A stretch of DNA of 64,000 nucleotides from Alkalibacter saccharofermentans DSM 14828. Its GTDB lineage: Bacteria > Bacillota > Clostridia > Eubacteriales > Alkalibacteraceae. Both the position numbers and the translations under genes were made by a program. Positions 15,547 to 23,898 of the stretch are shown piece by piece. Below the pieces are notes generated by a model that searched no databases, was not told the DNA's origin, and worked only from the letters and a program-made list of their open reading frames with translations. The stretch lies in contig NZ_FQTU01000003.1 of the NCBI RefSeq assembly GCF_900128885.1, forward strand, positions 62,001 through 126,000. The letters are read 5' to 3'. Within the stretch, counting starts at the first letter, position 1; the number at the start of each line of letters is the position of its first letter.

Positions 15547-16353
15547 ATGAGAAAAAATAATCTTATGACTACAGGTGAAATAGCAAAAAAAATGAACGTA
15601 TCAGTAAGAACTGTACAGTATTATGACAAAATCGGGTTGCTGGCACCAAATGAAATTTCTGAAGGCGGAAGGAGGCTGTATTCCTTTAAGGATTACATGA
15701 CTCTTCACCAAATAGTAAGCCTTAAGGAACTGGGATTTACCCTAACAGAAATAAAGGAAAGATTGATTCCTTCGAATGGAGCTGAAGAAATTGACAAGTA
15801 TCTCAAGCAACAGGAAACTAGAATTGAAAATGAAATCCAAAAGCTAAATGCCAGATACGAGATTATCAAGAAATTCAGACATGAAATGATGCTCATGAAA
15901 GATTTGGACTGGGAGATGCTTGTAGAGATTCTCTCGTTGCTAAGAAACGACGATGAAAACTTTTGGGTAGTAAAACACTTTGACAAGGAAACATACAGCA
16001 AGATCAAAGACAGGTTTAAAGACGACAAGGGAAAGAAATATACGAGATACATGCAAAGATTATGTGAAGAAGCAATAGTGTTAAAAAGGGAAAATACCAG
16101 CTGCCACGATTCAAAGTCAATTGATTTTGCAGAAAGATGGTGGGAGAAAATAATGGAGTTTACCGGTGGGGACATTAAAATGCTGCAGCAGATGACTCAA
16201 ATGACTGATGAGGGCAGCTTTGAGAATTCGGAATTCATGAATACCTATAAGGAAGCTGAAGACTACATCAGTGAAGTGTTGACTTACTGCTTTGAAAAAA
16301 ATCTATTGGTTTTTCCAACGGTGAAGGAGGATAAAGAAAATGATAAAAGTTGA
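15547..16353 (+). CDS. MerR family transcriptional regulator
   Basis: 268 residues from ATG 15547, eight bases after AGGTGAGG; an in-frame GTG at 15538 would overlap the ribosome site. The N-terminal winged helix (about 8-75, TTGEIAKKMNVSVRTVQYYDKIGLL) is followed by a dimerisation coiled coil (about 75-115) and a helical effector domain of about 150 residues without a metal-binding Cys cluster, suggesting an organic (drug-like) ligand. It overlaps the next gene by 14 bases and so is co-translated with an ABC exporter, its likely target along with itself. Confidence 0.88.
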   Translation: MRKNNLMTTGEIAKKMNVSVRTVQYYDKIGLLAPNEISEGGRRLYSFKDYMTLHQIVSLKELGFTLTEIKERLIPSNGAEEIDKYLKQQETRIENEIQKLNARYEIIKKFRHEMMLMKDLDWEMLVEILSLLRNDDENFWVVKHFDKETYSKIKDRFKDDKGKKYTRYMQRLCEEAIVLKRENTSCHDSKSIDFAERWWEKIMEFTGGDIKMLQQMTQMTDEGSFENSEFMNTYKEAEDYISEVLTYCFEKNLLVFPTVKEDKENDKS

Positions 16354-17224
16354 AGATCTTACTAAGAGCTACGGAAAAAATCAAGTGCTAAAAAAAATCA
16401 GCTTTGAAGTTCGGAAAAATGAGATATTCGGGCTGCTGGGGCCAAATGGCGCCGGAAAAACGACTACCATGGAATGTATGGAGGGACTAAGAGGATTTAA
16501 TTCAGGCAGCATATCGATTATGGGCTTAAATCCCGATGAAGCTGCAAAGAGGAAACTCATAGGGATACAGCTTCAATCGTCGTCATTGCCTTCAAATATC
16601 ACAGTCAAGGAATCTATGGAGCTGTTTTGTGTCTGGAACAAAGTAAATCCTAGGTATGATCTATTGGAGACTTTCGGTTTAAAAGAAATGGGAAATAAAC
16701 AGTATCGGGCTATGTCCACTGGACAAAAAAGAAGACTCCACCTTGCACTAGCCTTGGCATGTGAACCAAAGATTATATTTTTAGATGAACCTACTGCTGG
16801 TTTAGATGTAGAAGCAAGGGTAGCTTTGCATCAAGAGATTAGAGAGCTTAAGGAAAAAGGAGCTACCATTTTGTTGGCTTCCCACGACATGGCTGAGGTT
16901 GAAGCCTTGTGCGACAGAGTGGGTATAATAGTGGAAGGAAAAATAAAAAAAATTGGAACGCCGAATGAAATAATCTTGGAGGTAAGACGGGATACGCTGA
17001 TTAAAATAAAGCCATCCGGCAAAATTGAAGCCAAGCTGTTAAAGAACGTAGTTTTAAAAGACTTAAAAGAAGGTTATTACAGATTTGCCGCAGCGGATTT
17101 GCTAGAGGGTTTAAGCGAGATAGTGAGCTACCTAAAAGAAAACAATCTTGAACTGTTGGATCTCATAATCGACAAACCCACGCTGGAAGAACGGTTTATT
17201 GAAATTGCAAGGGAGGATAAGTGA
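16340..17224 (+). CDS. ABC transporter ATP-binding protein
   Basis: 294 residues. Walker A GPNGAGKTT (about 36-44), a signature reading MSTGQKRR, Walker B IIFLDEPTAGLD and the switch His in LLASHDM are all present. A C-terminal domain of about 80 residues follows, as in drug or lantibiotic export ATPases of the CcmA/DrrA type. It partners with the ABC-2 permease that starts one base after its stop. Regulation is probably by the preceding MerR protein. Confidence 0.9.
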   Translation: MIKVEDLTKSYGKNQVLKKISFEVRKNEIFGLLGPNGAGKTTTMECMEGLRGFNSGSISIMGLNPDEAAKRKLIGIQLQSSSLPSNITVKESMELFCVWNKVNPRYDLLETFGLKEMGNKQYRAMSTGQKRRLHLALALACEPKIIFLDEPTAGLDVEARVALHQEIRELKEKGATILLASHDMAEVEALCDRVGIIVEGKIKKIGTPNEIILEVRRDTLIKIKPSGKIEAKLLKNVVLKDLKEGYYRFAAADLLEGLSEIVSYLKENNLELLDLIIDKPTLEERFIEIAREDK

Positions 17225-17225
17225 T

Positions 17226-17951
17226 ATGAAAGCATTTTTATACACGTTGTATTTGAAGACAAAACTCGATCTTAAAAGCATGGACATACTTATAACGAAT
17301 TATCTGGTGCCCCTTTTATTTTTCGGTGTCATGGGAGCGGTTTTCACATCGATAATGCCCGAATCGAGAACTACTTTGATTCCAAGCATGGTTATCTTTT
17401 CAGTTACGATGGGGGCATTGATAGGGACACCCGGATCGATAATGGAATATTTCCAAAATGATTTACGAAAATCATTTAAATCAGCGGGTATTCCAATGGA
17501 TGCTATTGTGGTATCGAGCTTCCTATCAGGTTTTTTGAATCTTTCGGTAGTTAGCTGCATAATATATTTTGTATCTCCGCTAGCGTTCAAGTCTGTAGTT
17601 CCCGAGAATATTTGGTTGTTCATTACCGGGTTTAGCGTTTTCTTGACAGCAACCTTGCTTTTAGGGATACTGCTTGGCTTATATGCTAAAAATTCATCAA
17701 AGCTTACGATGTACGCTCAGTTAATATTTTTGCCTTCTATGATGTTGTCGGGAATAATGTTTCCAGCGGATATGTTGCCAAAGATTCTAGAATATGCAGG
17801 ATACCTGCTTCCGGCGACCCATGGGATGAATTTGCTCAGCTCGCAGGCACTTGAGACAAATCATTTCCTGGTGTTGACCATGTCGGCTATTGTATTGATA
17901 GTTTTGATAAAGCTAAGGCTTAACAGACTCAAACGCGAAGATGCTAGATAG
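17226..17951 (+). CDS. ABC-2 type transporter permease
   Basis: 241 residues from ATG 17226, eight bases after GGGAGG; a longer frame back to 17199 would lie inside the ATPase gene. Six membrane spans with the ABC-2 pattern of a long first loop, and the motif LPSMMLSGIMFP before span five. With the adjacent ATPase it forms an exporter whose substrate is unknown, possibly a drug or small hydrophobic compound given the MerR regulator. Confidence 0.85.
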   Translation: MKAFLYTLYLKTKLDLKSMDILITNYLVPLLFFGVMGAVFTSIMPESRTTLIPSMVIFSVTMGALIGTPGSIMEYFQNDLRKSFKSAGIPMDAIVVSSFLSGFLNLSVVSCIIYFVSPLAFKSVVPENIWLFITGFSVFLTATLLLGILLGLYAKNSSKLTMYAQLIFLPSMMLSGIMFPADMLPKILEYAGYLLPATHGMNLLSSQALETNHFLVLTMSAIVLIVLIKLRLNRLKREDAR

Positions 17952-17965
17952 AAGGAGGGAAAGGT

Positions 17966-18595
17966 TTGAACCCTAAAATAATATTGGCGAGCAAGTCGCC
18001 TAGGAGACAAGAGCTGCTTAAGTTGTTTGTAAACGAATTTGACGTAATTCCTGCGCAAGTAGATGAAAAGAAAATAGCAGAAAAAATTATGAAAACAAGT
18101 AAAAAAGGATTTGCGATGGATGTAAAGAATCTCGTGCTAGAGCTGGCGGATTCAAAAGCTGAGGCAGTCCACAAGAACTTTAGGGATGCCCTCGTCATAG
18201 GCGCAGATACGGTTGTTGTATCGGAGGGCAAAATATTGGGGAAACCAAGTGGCAATAATGATGCATACGAAATGATCAGGAGCCTAGCTGGAAAAACTCA
18301 CATCGTTATCACCGGTGTTAGTTTGAAATACGGCCTCATTGAAGAGAGTTTCGTGTCTGTATCAAAAGTCAGGTTCTACAAGTGGAATGAACAGATGGAG
18401 ATTGAAGTGAATAATTATATAAAATCCGGCAAAGCAATGGACAAAGCCGGAGGGTATGGCATTCAGGAAGAAGCGGGATTATGGGTCAAGTGGATAAAAG
18501 GAGATTATAATAACATCGTAGGACTTCCCGTATCTAAGCTTAACAGAAAAATGAATGAACTGATTAAGATAGCGCATTCTAAGGATAGAATTTAG
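17966..18595 (+). CDS. maf: Maf family nucleotide pyrophosphatase
   Basis: 209 residues starting at TTG 17966 behind GAAGGAGGG. The Maf motif ASKSPRRQELL opens the protein; VIGADTVV and GKPSGNNDAYEMIRSLAG follow, with YGIQEEAGLWVKWIKGDYNNIVGLP near the end. Maf proteins hydrolyse non-canonical or ordinary nucleoside triphosphates (dTTP, UTP) to monophosphates and affect septation. Fourteen bases after the permease, it may share that transcript. Confidence 0.9.
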   Translation: MNPKIILASKSPRRQELLKLFVNEFDVIPAQVDEKKIAEKIMKTSKKGFAMDVKNLVLELADSKAEAVHKNFRDALVIGADTVVVSEGKILGKPSGNNDAYEMIRSLAGKTHIVITGVSLKYGLIEESFVSVSKVRFYKWNEQMEIEVNNYIKSGKAMDKAGGYGIQEEAGLWVKWIKGDYNNIVGLPVSKLNRKMNELIKIAHSKDRI

Positions 18596-18613
18596 CATGA
18601 TATCGAAAGAGGG

Positions 18614-18901
18614 ATGAATTTGGATAGATACATTGTCAAACGCGACGGCAAATCCTATATAGAAAACGGTGAGTTGATTAAAAAGACCGACATCGGATAT
18701 TGTGGTGAAGCCGTAGATCGACTGGCTAAATTTGAAGATATGTATGAATTGTTGGTGAAAAATCAGGATAAAATTTCAAAGGAACTGGAGAGGCTGCGCT
18801 ATGAAGGTAAAACTAAATCGCTAGAGTTCAAAGAGCTTATGACAAGAAAGCTGATTGAGAGCAATATGGTTGTATATTTCAAGATAAATGGAATAGAGTG
18901 A
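18614..18901 (+). CDS. Small hypothetical protein
   Basis: 95 residues from ATG 18614, or 93 from TTG 18620, which is better spaced from AGAGGG. It has an N-terminal YIVKRDGKSYIENGELI strand region, then CGEAVDRLAKFEDMYELL and a basic helix. The GEAxDRLAxFED block resembles short proteins common in Firmicute phages and integrated elements (pattern AIDRLAAYED). No function is known. It follows Maf by 18 bases. Confidence 0.6.
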   Translation: MNLDRYIVKRDGKSYIENGELIKKTDIGYCGEAVDRLAKFEDMYELLVKNQDKISKELERLRYEGKTKSLEFKELMTRKLIESNMVVYFKINGIE

Positions 18902-18985
18902 GATGTTATGATAGCAGCATAGTTTTAAATCTCGCTTTTCAGGGTATAACTAGATTTCAAATAAAATTAATAGGAGTGAAACAAT

Positions 18986-19165
18986 ATGAGCGTTAAAGAA
19001 GATGTTATAAAGGCTATGAAAGAAGCAGCAAAGCCGGTAAGCGCAGGGGAAGTAGAAAAGCTTACTGGCTTGGACAGAAAAGAAATCGACAAGGCTTTCA
19101 AGGAGCTTAAAAAAGAAAATGCGATAGTCTCTCCAGTCAGATGCAAGTGGGAGCCGGCAGAATAG
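18986..19165 (+). CDS. Tiny winged-helix DNA-binding protein
   Basis: 59 residues behind TAGGAGTG. The helices KEDVIKAMKEA, AGEVEKLTGLDRKEIDKAFKELKKE and the strand AIVSPVRCKWEP form the minimal helix-turn-helix plus wing of a small MarR/LexA-like regulator. It is too short for an effector domain. Its end overlaps, in another frame, the remnant of a nuclease gene. Confidence 0.75.
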   Translation: MSVKEDVIKAMKEAAKPVSAGEVEKLTGLDRKEIDKAFKELKKENAIVSPVRCKWEPAE

Positions 19166-19281
19166 TTTACGCCCATGCAGTTACGTACCCTCCGGATGTA
19201 AAACATGCCGAAATGTTTATCGAAGCTGAGAAAAAAGCTAGACATGAAGGCAGAGGTTTGTGGAGTGAGAAGTTAGATTGA
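19141..19281 (+). pseudogene. Remnant of a staphylococcal-nuclease-domain protein, C-terminal end
   Basis: In the frame of base 19165 about 40 residues read VYAHAVTYPPDVKHAEMF, then EAEKKARHEGRGLW and a stop at 19279. This is the typical C-terminal end of SNase/thermonuclease domains (Y-x-YPPxVKYADLF ... AREnnRGLW). The rest of the domain, including the catalytic Arg/Glu, is missing because the upstream bases encode the 59-residue helix-turn-helix protein. I read it as a decayed or recombined nuclease gene. Confidence 0.65.
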
Positions 19282-19290
19282 AATTAAGTG

Positions 19291-19329
19291 AAATCCACTG
19301 GCGATATTGAATTTATGGTCAGTGGATTT
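19291..19329 (+). terminator. Hairpin terminator before the HerA-like gene
   Basis: AAATCCACTG (19291-19300) pairs with CAGTGGATTT (19320-19329), followed by TCTTATG. The loop is long (19 bases). It separates the small genes from the ATPase gene. Confidence 0.5.
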
Positions 19330-19414
19330 TCTTATGTTGATTTGTGCTTAAAATGGATATAATTAACCTATAAGAATTAAAAAATGAAGTCAATCAAATA
19401 AAGGGGGAAGCACC

Positions 19415-21799
19415 ATGCAGGACTATGAAAAAATGGGTGTATTTTATATTGGCAAGGAATATGATGTCGAAAAAGCCAGCATATCAGATGAGCTTGTATT
19501 ATACAAATCAAAAGACCTTACTACCCACGCTGTCATAATAGGAATGACCGGAAGTGGAAAGACCGGACTGGGCATAGGCCTTTTAGAAGAAGCTGCGATA
19601 GACAACATACCAGTGATTGCTATCGATCCAAAAGGCGATTTAGGAAATATGGCACTGACTTTTCCTGACCTTAAGCCGGAAGATTTTGCTCCTTGGATTA
19701 ATGAAACCGAAGCTGAAAACAAGGGTATGAGCGTAGCGGAATACTCAGTATATCAGGCTGATATGTGGAGAAAGGGTTTATCCGAATGGAACCAAAATGA
19801 AGAAAGAATAAAAATGCTAAAACAGTCAGCAGACGTTGAAGTATATACTCCGGGAAGCTCAGCGGGGAAAAGCGTATCGGTGTTAAGTTCGCTAAAGTGT
19901 CCCAACATGAAAGTTAAAGAAGATAGTGACGCATACAGGGAAAAAATTCATACCACGGTTACCAGTCTTTTGGCGATCCTAGGTATGGAATCTGATCCCC
20001 TAAGCAGCAAAGAATATATATTGCTGTCAAATATCATTGAAGACCAGTGGAGCTTAAATCGTGACTTGAGAATGGAAGATCTCATAACATCCATCCAAAA
20101 GCCCCCAATTCAGAAGGTAGGAGTCATCGATATCGAAAATTTTTACCCGGGGAAAGACAGGTTTGATTTTGCGATGAAAATCAACAACCTAATGGCATCC
20201 CCGTCTTTTAAAGCCTGGATGGAGGGGGAGGAGCTTGATGTAGACAAGTTTATGTATGATGAAAAGGGAAAACCTAAGATTTCTGTTTTTTCGATAGCCC
20301 ATTTGCAGGACAAAGAAAGGATGTTTTTTGTAACCATGCTGTTAAACGAAATTGTGGCATGGACAAGAAGTCAACCGGGTACAGGTAGCTTAAGAGCCAT
20401 ACTCTACATGGACGAGGTTTTTGGGTATTTGCCTCCGACGGCAAATCCTCCGTCAAAAGCACCGCTTTTAACTTTGCTAAAACAGGCTAGGGCTTTTGGA
20501 TTAGGCTTGGTACTTTCCACGCAGAATCCTGTTGATTTGGATTATAAGGCACTATCAAATGCGGGAACGTGGTTTATCGGCAGGCTTCAGACAGAAAGAG
20601 ACAAGGCAAGGGTCATAGACGGGCTTGAAGGCGCAGCCGCCGGTGGGAATTTTGACAAGAAGAAAACTGAAAGGATTTTGTCAGGACTGGGTCAGCGGGT
20701 CTTTTATCTCCATAGCGTACACAGGGATGAGCCTTCAATATTTACTACCAGATGGGTACTGTCTTATTTGGCAGGACCAATGACAAGAAAGCAGCTTAAG
20801 CTTCTAACGGGTGAAAAATCAGTTTTAAATGACCAATATCAAGCTCAAAGGCTAAATGAAAATAAAGTGAATGAGACAAAACAGCCAACGATTCTGTCAA
20901 GGCCGGTTCTTCCTCCGGGAATAGAACAACTTTACCTTCCAGAAGAGAATATTGCTGGTGAAAAAACCGTGTACAAACCATTTGTTCTGGGAGTCGCAGA
21001 TGTGAATTATGTTAGTGCCAAATACAACATAAATACTTCAAGGAGATTCTCGCTGTTGTCTGAGATCAGCGAAGGTCCGATAGCTTTAGAATGGAGAAAC
21101 TCTGAGGATTTGAAATATGAATTGAATGAATTAATGAAGCAACCGAATGAGGATAGCTCATACATGGTGTTACCTGCACTGGCATCGGATTCTAAAATCT
21201 ACGGCAAGTGGAAACAGATGCTGGAACAATTTTTAAGGAATGAATGCCAGCTTGAACTGCTGTATAGTCCAACTTTGAAAGTGATTTCAAACCCTGAGGA
21301 AGATGAAAGAGATTTTAAAATTAGGCTGCAGCATTTAATGCATGAAGGTAGGGATAAGGCTGTAGAAGATTTGAAGAAGAAATACCAAGCCAAGATTGAT
21401 GTGCTTGACGACAGGCAAAGAAGGGCAAGGCAGACATTAGAAAAACAAAATGCCATGGCTAACCAGAGGAAAATGGAAGCAGCGGTTTCAGCCGGAACGG
21501 CTTTGTTGGGATCGCTGTTCGGTAAAAAAGCACTGACGGCAACATCAATATCCAAAGTGGGCACTGCAGTCAAGAGTACAGGCCGGGCGCTTAAAAGCGA
21601 GGGAGTAGACCAGGCAAGGGAAACTTTAATATCTGTAGAAGAAAAGCTAAGAGAGCTTGAGAAAGAACTGGAAGTTGAAGTTGAAAAGATCTCAAATATA
21701 TATGATCTGCAATTAGAGAAGCTTGAAAAGGTTGTGATAAAGACTGCTGGGGGCAATATAAACACCCATTATGTGGGTTTGGCATGGAAACCTGTTTGA
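19415..21799 (+). CDS. HerA/FtsK-like P-loop ATPase (DUF87-type), stand-alone
   Basis: 794 residues. The N-terminal half is an additional-strand ATPase of the HerA/VirB4 kind: Walker A GMTGSGKTG (43-51), AIDPKGDLGNMA, Walker B AILYMDEVFGYLPP and GLVLSTQNPVDLDYKALSN. The C-terminal part (about 480-794) has a long charged coiled coil (EEDERDFKIRLQHL onward), a Gly/Ala-rich segment AVSAGTALLGSLFGKKALTA and a second coiled coil. No nuclease domain is fused and no intact NurA-like gene is adjacent, although a nuclease remnant lies just upstream. DNA translocation or conjugation-like motor activity is likely; the role is unknown. Confidence 0.75.
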   Translation: MQDYEKMGVFYIGKEYDVEKASISDELVLYKSKDLTTHAVIIGMTGSGKTGLGIGLLEEAAIDNIPVIAIDPKGDLGNMALTFPDLKPEDFAPWINETEAENKGMSVAEYSVYQADMWRKGLSEWNQNEERIKMLKQSADVEVYTPGSSAGKSVSVLSSLKCPNMKVKEDSDAYREKIHTTVTSLLAILGMESDPLSSKEYILLSNIIEDQWSLNRDLRMEDLITSIQKPPIQKVGVIDIENFYPGKDRFDFAMKINNLMASPSFKAWMEGEELDVDKFMYDEKGKPKISVFSIAHLQDKERMFFVTMLLNEIVAWTRSQPGTGSLRAILYMDEVFGYLPPTANPPSKAPLLTLLKQARAFGLGLVLSTQNPVDLDYKALSNAGTWFIGRLQTERDKARVIDGLEGAAAGGNFDKKKTERILSGLGQRVFYLHSVHRDEPSIFTTRWVLSYLAGPMTRKQLKLLTGEKSVLNDQYQAQRLNENKVNETKQPTILSRPVLPPGIEQLYLPEENIAGEKTVYKPFVLGVADVNYVSAKYNINTSRRFSLLSEISEGPIALEWRNSEDLKYELNELMKQPNEDSSYMVLPALASDSKIYGKWKQMLEQFLRNECQLELLYSPTLKVISNPEEDERDFKIRLQHLMHEGRDKAVEDLKKKYQAKIDVLDDRQRRARQTLEKQNAMANQRKMEAAVSAGTALLGSLFGKKALTATSISKVGTAVKSTGRALKSEGVDQARETLISVEEKLRELEKELEVEVEKISNIYDLQLEKLEKVVIKTAGGNINTHYVGLAWKPV

Positions 21800-21812
21800 T
21801 TATTAATCCTAG

Positions 21813-21846
21813 TGAGGCAACGGCGGGTATACCTGACGTTGCCTCA
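21813..21846. terminator. Bidirectional hairpin between convergent genes
   Basis: TGAGGCAACG (21813-21822) pairs with CGTTGCCTCA (21837-21846). It lies between the HerA-like gene and the convergent DUF456 gene, whose stop codon is inside the stem. No strong T-run on either strand. Confidence 0.55.
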
Positions 21847-22323
21847 AAATACAGCCACAAAGAAGTTTGCAATCATGACAAAAACGATAATAAGCTTCAA
21901 TACAACTCCACCCAACAATCCTATTAAAGTGCCTATGCCTATTTTGACAGCGTCAAAAGGCCTTTTTCCTCTTAAGATTTCCACCAATACTGCACCAACA
22001 AATGGCCCTACTGCAATGCCAATGGGGCCCAAGGTTGCCAAGCCTATAAAGGTGCCTGCCAGCGCCCCCATGACAGCCTGTTTGCTGCCTCCTGAAATCT
22101 TTGCTCCTGCTGCTGAAGAAACATTATCTATTAGGGATGCGATTATCAAGGCGATTAGCTGCAATACATAAAAATCAAGATCAAGTGATGCAAATTCAGT
22201 TAATATGCCGTAAAGAACCATGCCAAAGAATACTAAGGCAGGGCCTGGTATAACAGGTAGCAGGGTGCCCAACACACCGATTGAGAAAATGACTAGGGTA
22301 AATATTAGTGGTAAAATTTCCAT
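21844..22323 (-). CDS. DUF456 family membrane protein
   Basis: 159 residues with four or five membrane spans. The family pattern GTLLPVIPGPALVFFGM is near the N-terminus, and GAKISGGSKQAVMGALAG, GPFVGAVLVE and GIGTLIGLLGG are further on. Start at ATG 22323 behind GGAGGTA. DUF456 proteins are small glycine-zipper membrane proteins of unknown function. It stands alone on the minus strand. Confidence 0.85.
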   Translation of the reverse strand: MEILPLIFTLVIFSIGVLGTLLPVIPGPALVFFGMVLYGILTEFASLDLDFYVLQLIALIIASLIDNVSSAAGAKISGGSKQAVMGALAGTFIGLATLGPIGIAVGPFVGAVLVEILRGKRPFDAVKIGIGTLIGLLGGVVLKLIIVFVMIANFFVAVF

Positions 22324-22597
22324 AGGTACCTCCGAGTTTTGGTTCTAAGGATATTATAGCATCAAATCGAGAATGGACATACAATCTTCTGTAGATAACT
22401 TTGATTTGAGGAATAACAAAAGAAAAAGCAATTAAGTACTAAAGGATGTTTTTTGGAGAAGCAATATCAGGAGTGGATTTAGGCTAAAAAACGCTGGGCA
22501 GGGAGGAAATATGTTGATGGCTACAGCTTCCGGAAGCGCTGTTGCACAGGAATAATGGGTATATATTTATAAATAATCAAGTTATAGAGGTGGGGTT

Positions 22598-22957
22598 ATG
22601 TACAAAGAAATACAAGATCACGAAAAATGGGTCGAGGATCAAATCAAGAATCCTAAAGGGTCATATTTTAGTATGCTTAAATATCATGAAAGGCAAATAC
22701 AATGGCTACAACACGAAAGACTGGTACATCTGTTGGTCACCATCTTAATTGCAGTATCGATATTGTTTTCGTGTTGGATATTGTTGACCACCGAGTTTAT
22801 ATTAGCGGGGATGTTGTTTTTCATATTGACAGCATTATGCGTATTTTATATTGCGCATTATTATAGATTAGAAAATGCTGTTCAAAGATGGTATGTTTTA
22901 TATAAACAGTTATGGCTTTTAGCCGGGAAAGAGGGTAAAGACCGTGAAACTTCCTGA
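22598..22957 (+). CDS. Small two-span membrane protein of unknown function
   Basis: 119 residues behind GAGGTGGGG. A soluble helical N-terminus (1-45, rich in His, Glu and Trp) is followed by two membrane spans (about 46-64 and 69-87) and a short basic tail. No family recognised. It overlaps the next membrane gene by 14 bases, so the two are co-translated and may form a complex. The 274 bases before it hold only a weak 14-codon frame (22511-22555) and no clear promoter. Confidence 0.65.
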   Translation: MYKEIQDHEKWVEDQIKNPKGSYFSMLKYHERQIQWLQHERLVHLLVTILIAVSILFSCWILLTTEFILAGMLFFILTALCVFYIAHYYRLENAVQRWYVLYKQLWLLAGKEGKDRETS

Positions 22958-23339
22958 TAAGCATTCCAACAAGTGGTTTTTAATCATGTTAGCCATTTTT
23001 ATTTTGGTTGTTCTTGCCATGGTTTCAGTCAGTCTGATTCTTCAGTTGGATATTGGGATTGAAAATATCTTGGGATTTTCTAAGCTGGCCCTAATAGTAT
23101 CTTTTGCAGCTGCTGTAGGAGGATATTTTGGTTTTAAAAGATATTTCCTAGCTATGCTTGTGTCAAACATCATCGGAATTGTTTATATGCTGATGATAGT
23201 AATAAATAGAACTGCAGAAGGTTGGAGCGACTTGGTCAGCATCATCAGCTATATGTTTGTAATGTTTATAGGCTTTTTTGCAGCGATCGGGCTGGAGCTT
23301 GTTGAGTCGTTAAGGAATAAGAAAGCTAAAAAAAATTAG
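22944..23339 (+). CDS. Small membrane protein of unknown function
   Basis: 131 residues, four membrane spans (roughly 13-35, 47-65, 70-90, 98-122) ending in a basic tail (RNKKAKKN). The start GTG/ATG lies inside the end of the preceding gene with GAGGGTAAAG upstream. No motif links it to a known transporter. The pair 22598-23339 forms a small two-gene membrane unit. Confidence 0.6.
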   Translation: MKLPDKHSNKWFLIMLAIFILVVLAMVSVSLILQLDIGIENILGFSKLALIVSFAAAVGGYFGFKRYFLAMLVSNIIGIVYMLMIVINRTAEGWSDLVSIISYMFVMFIGFFAAIGLELVESLRNKKAKKN

Positions 23340-23413
23340 AATAATAGAAATAAGATGATTTTTTAGTGTATAATATCAAAGTGAGAAAAACTGATTAAGA
23401 AACGGAGAATAAA

Positions 23414-23896
23414 ATGACAAAAGAGATAAGCGTTAAGAAAGTAAGGTCCGATGCAGAGGGATTGTTTAGAGAAGGGAAATACTACTGTTCTGAGGCGATT
23501 GCAGCTTCAATAAAGCATAATTTTAAGCTGGACATGCCTGACGAAATGATAGCTATGGCTTCAGGGTTCCCTGTAGGGATAGGCAAGTCTAAATGTGTAT
23601 GCGGAGCGGTTTCTGGTGGAATACTTATGCTAGGCTACTTTTTCGGAAGGACAAGTGGATCTTCCCCCCAAGATCCCAGGAGCATAAAGACTTTAGAGCT
23701 GGCTAATGAACTTCAGCAAAGCTTCAAAGACAAACATAAAGTTCTCTGTTGCAGCTTGCTGACAAAGGGGATGAATATGGCCTCTGGAGAGCACAAGGGA
23801 CAATGTGTTTCTTTGACAGGAGAAATTGCAGAAAATCTATCCAGGATAATAGTAAGGGAGCTCGATTATATCAATATCGACGAAGTGAAGGTTTGA
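23414..23896 (+). CDS. C_GCAxxG_C_C family redox protein
   Basis: 160 residues. The family cysteines are visible: YYCSEAI, CVCGAVSGG (the GCAxxG element), VLCC and GQCVSLTGEIAE. Such small proteins are thought to carry a redox-active disulfide or bind metal. The biological role is not settled. Its stop is two bases before the start of the TDT transporter gene, so the two are one unit and may share a substrate. Confidence 0.85.
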   Translation: MTKEISVKKVRSDAEGLFREGKYYCSEAIAASIKHNFKLDMPDEMIAMASGFPVGIGKSKCVCGAVSGGILMLGYFFGRTSGSSPQDPRSIKTLELANELQQSFKDKHKVLCCSLLTKGMNMASGEHKGQCVSLTGEIAENLSRIIVRELDYINIDEVKV

Positions 23897-23898
23897 AA

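Noticed and set aside
19360..19400. Promoter for the HerA-like gene (TTGATT ... TATAAT)
   Set aside because: The spacer is only 15 bp, too short to call with confidence.
22511..22555. 14-codon frame MLMATASGSAVAQE behind GGGAGG, possible small peptide or gene remnant
   Set aside because: A good ribosome site but too short to support, no promoter or terminator, and upstream frames are broken by stops; no family recognised.
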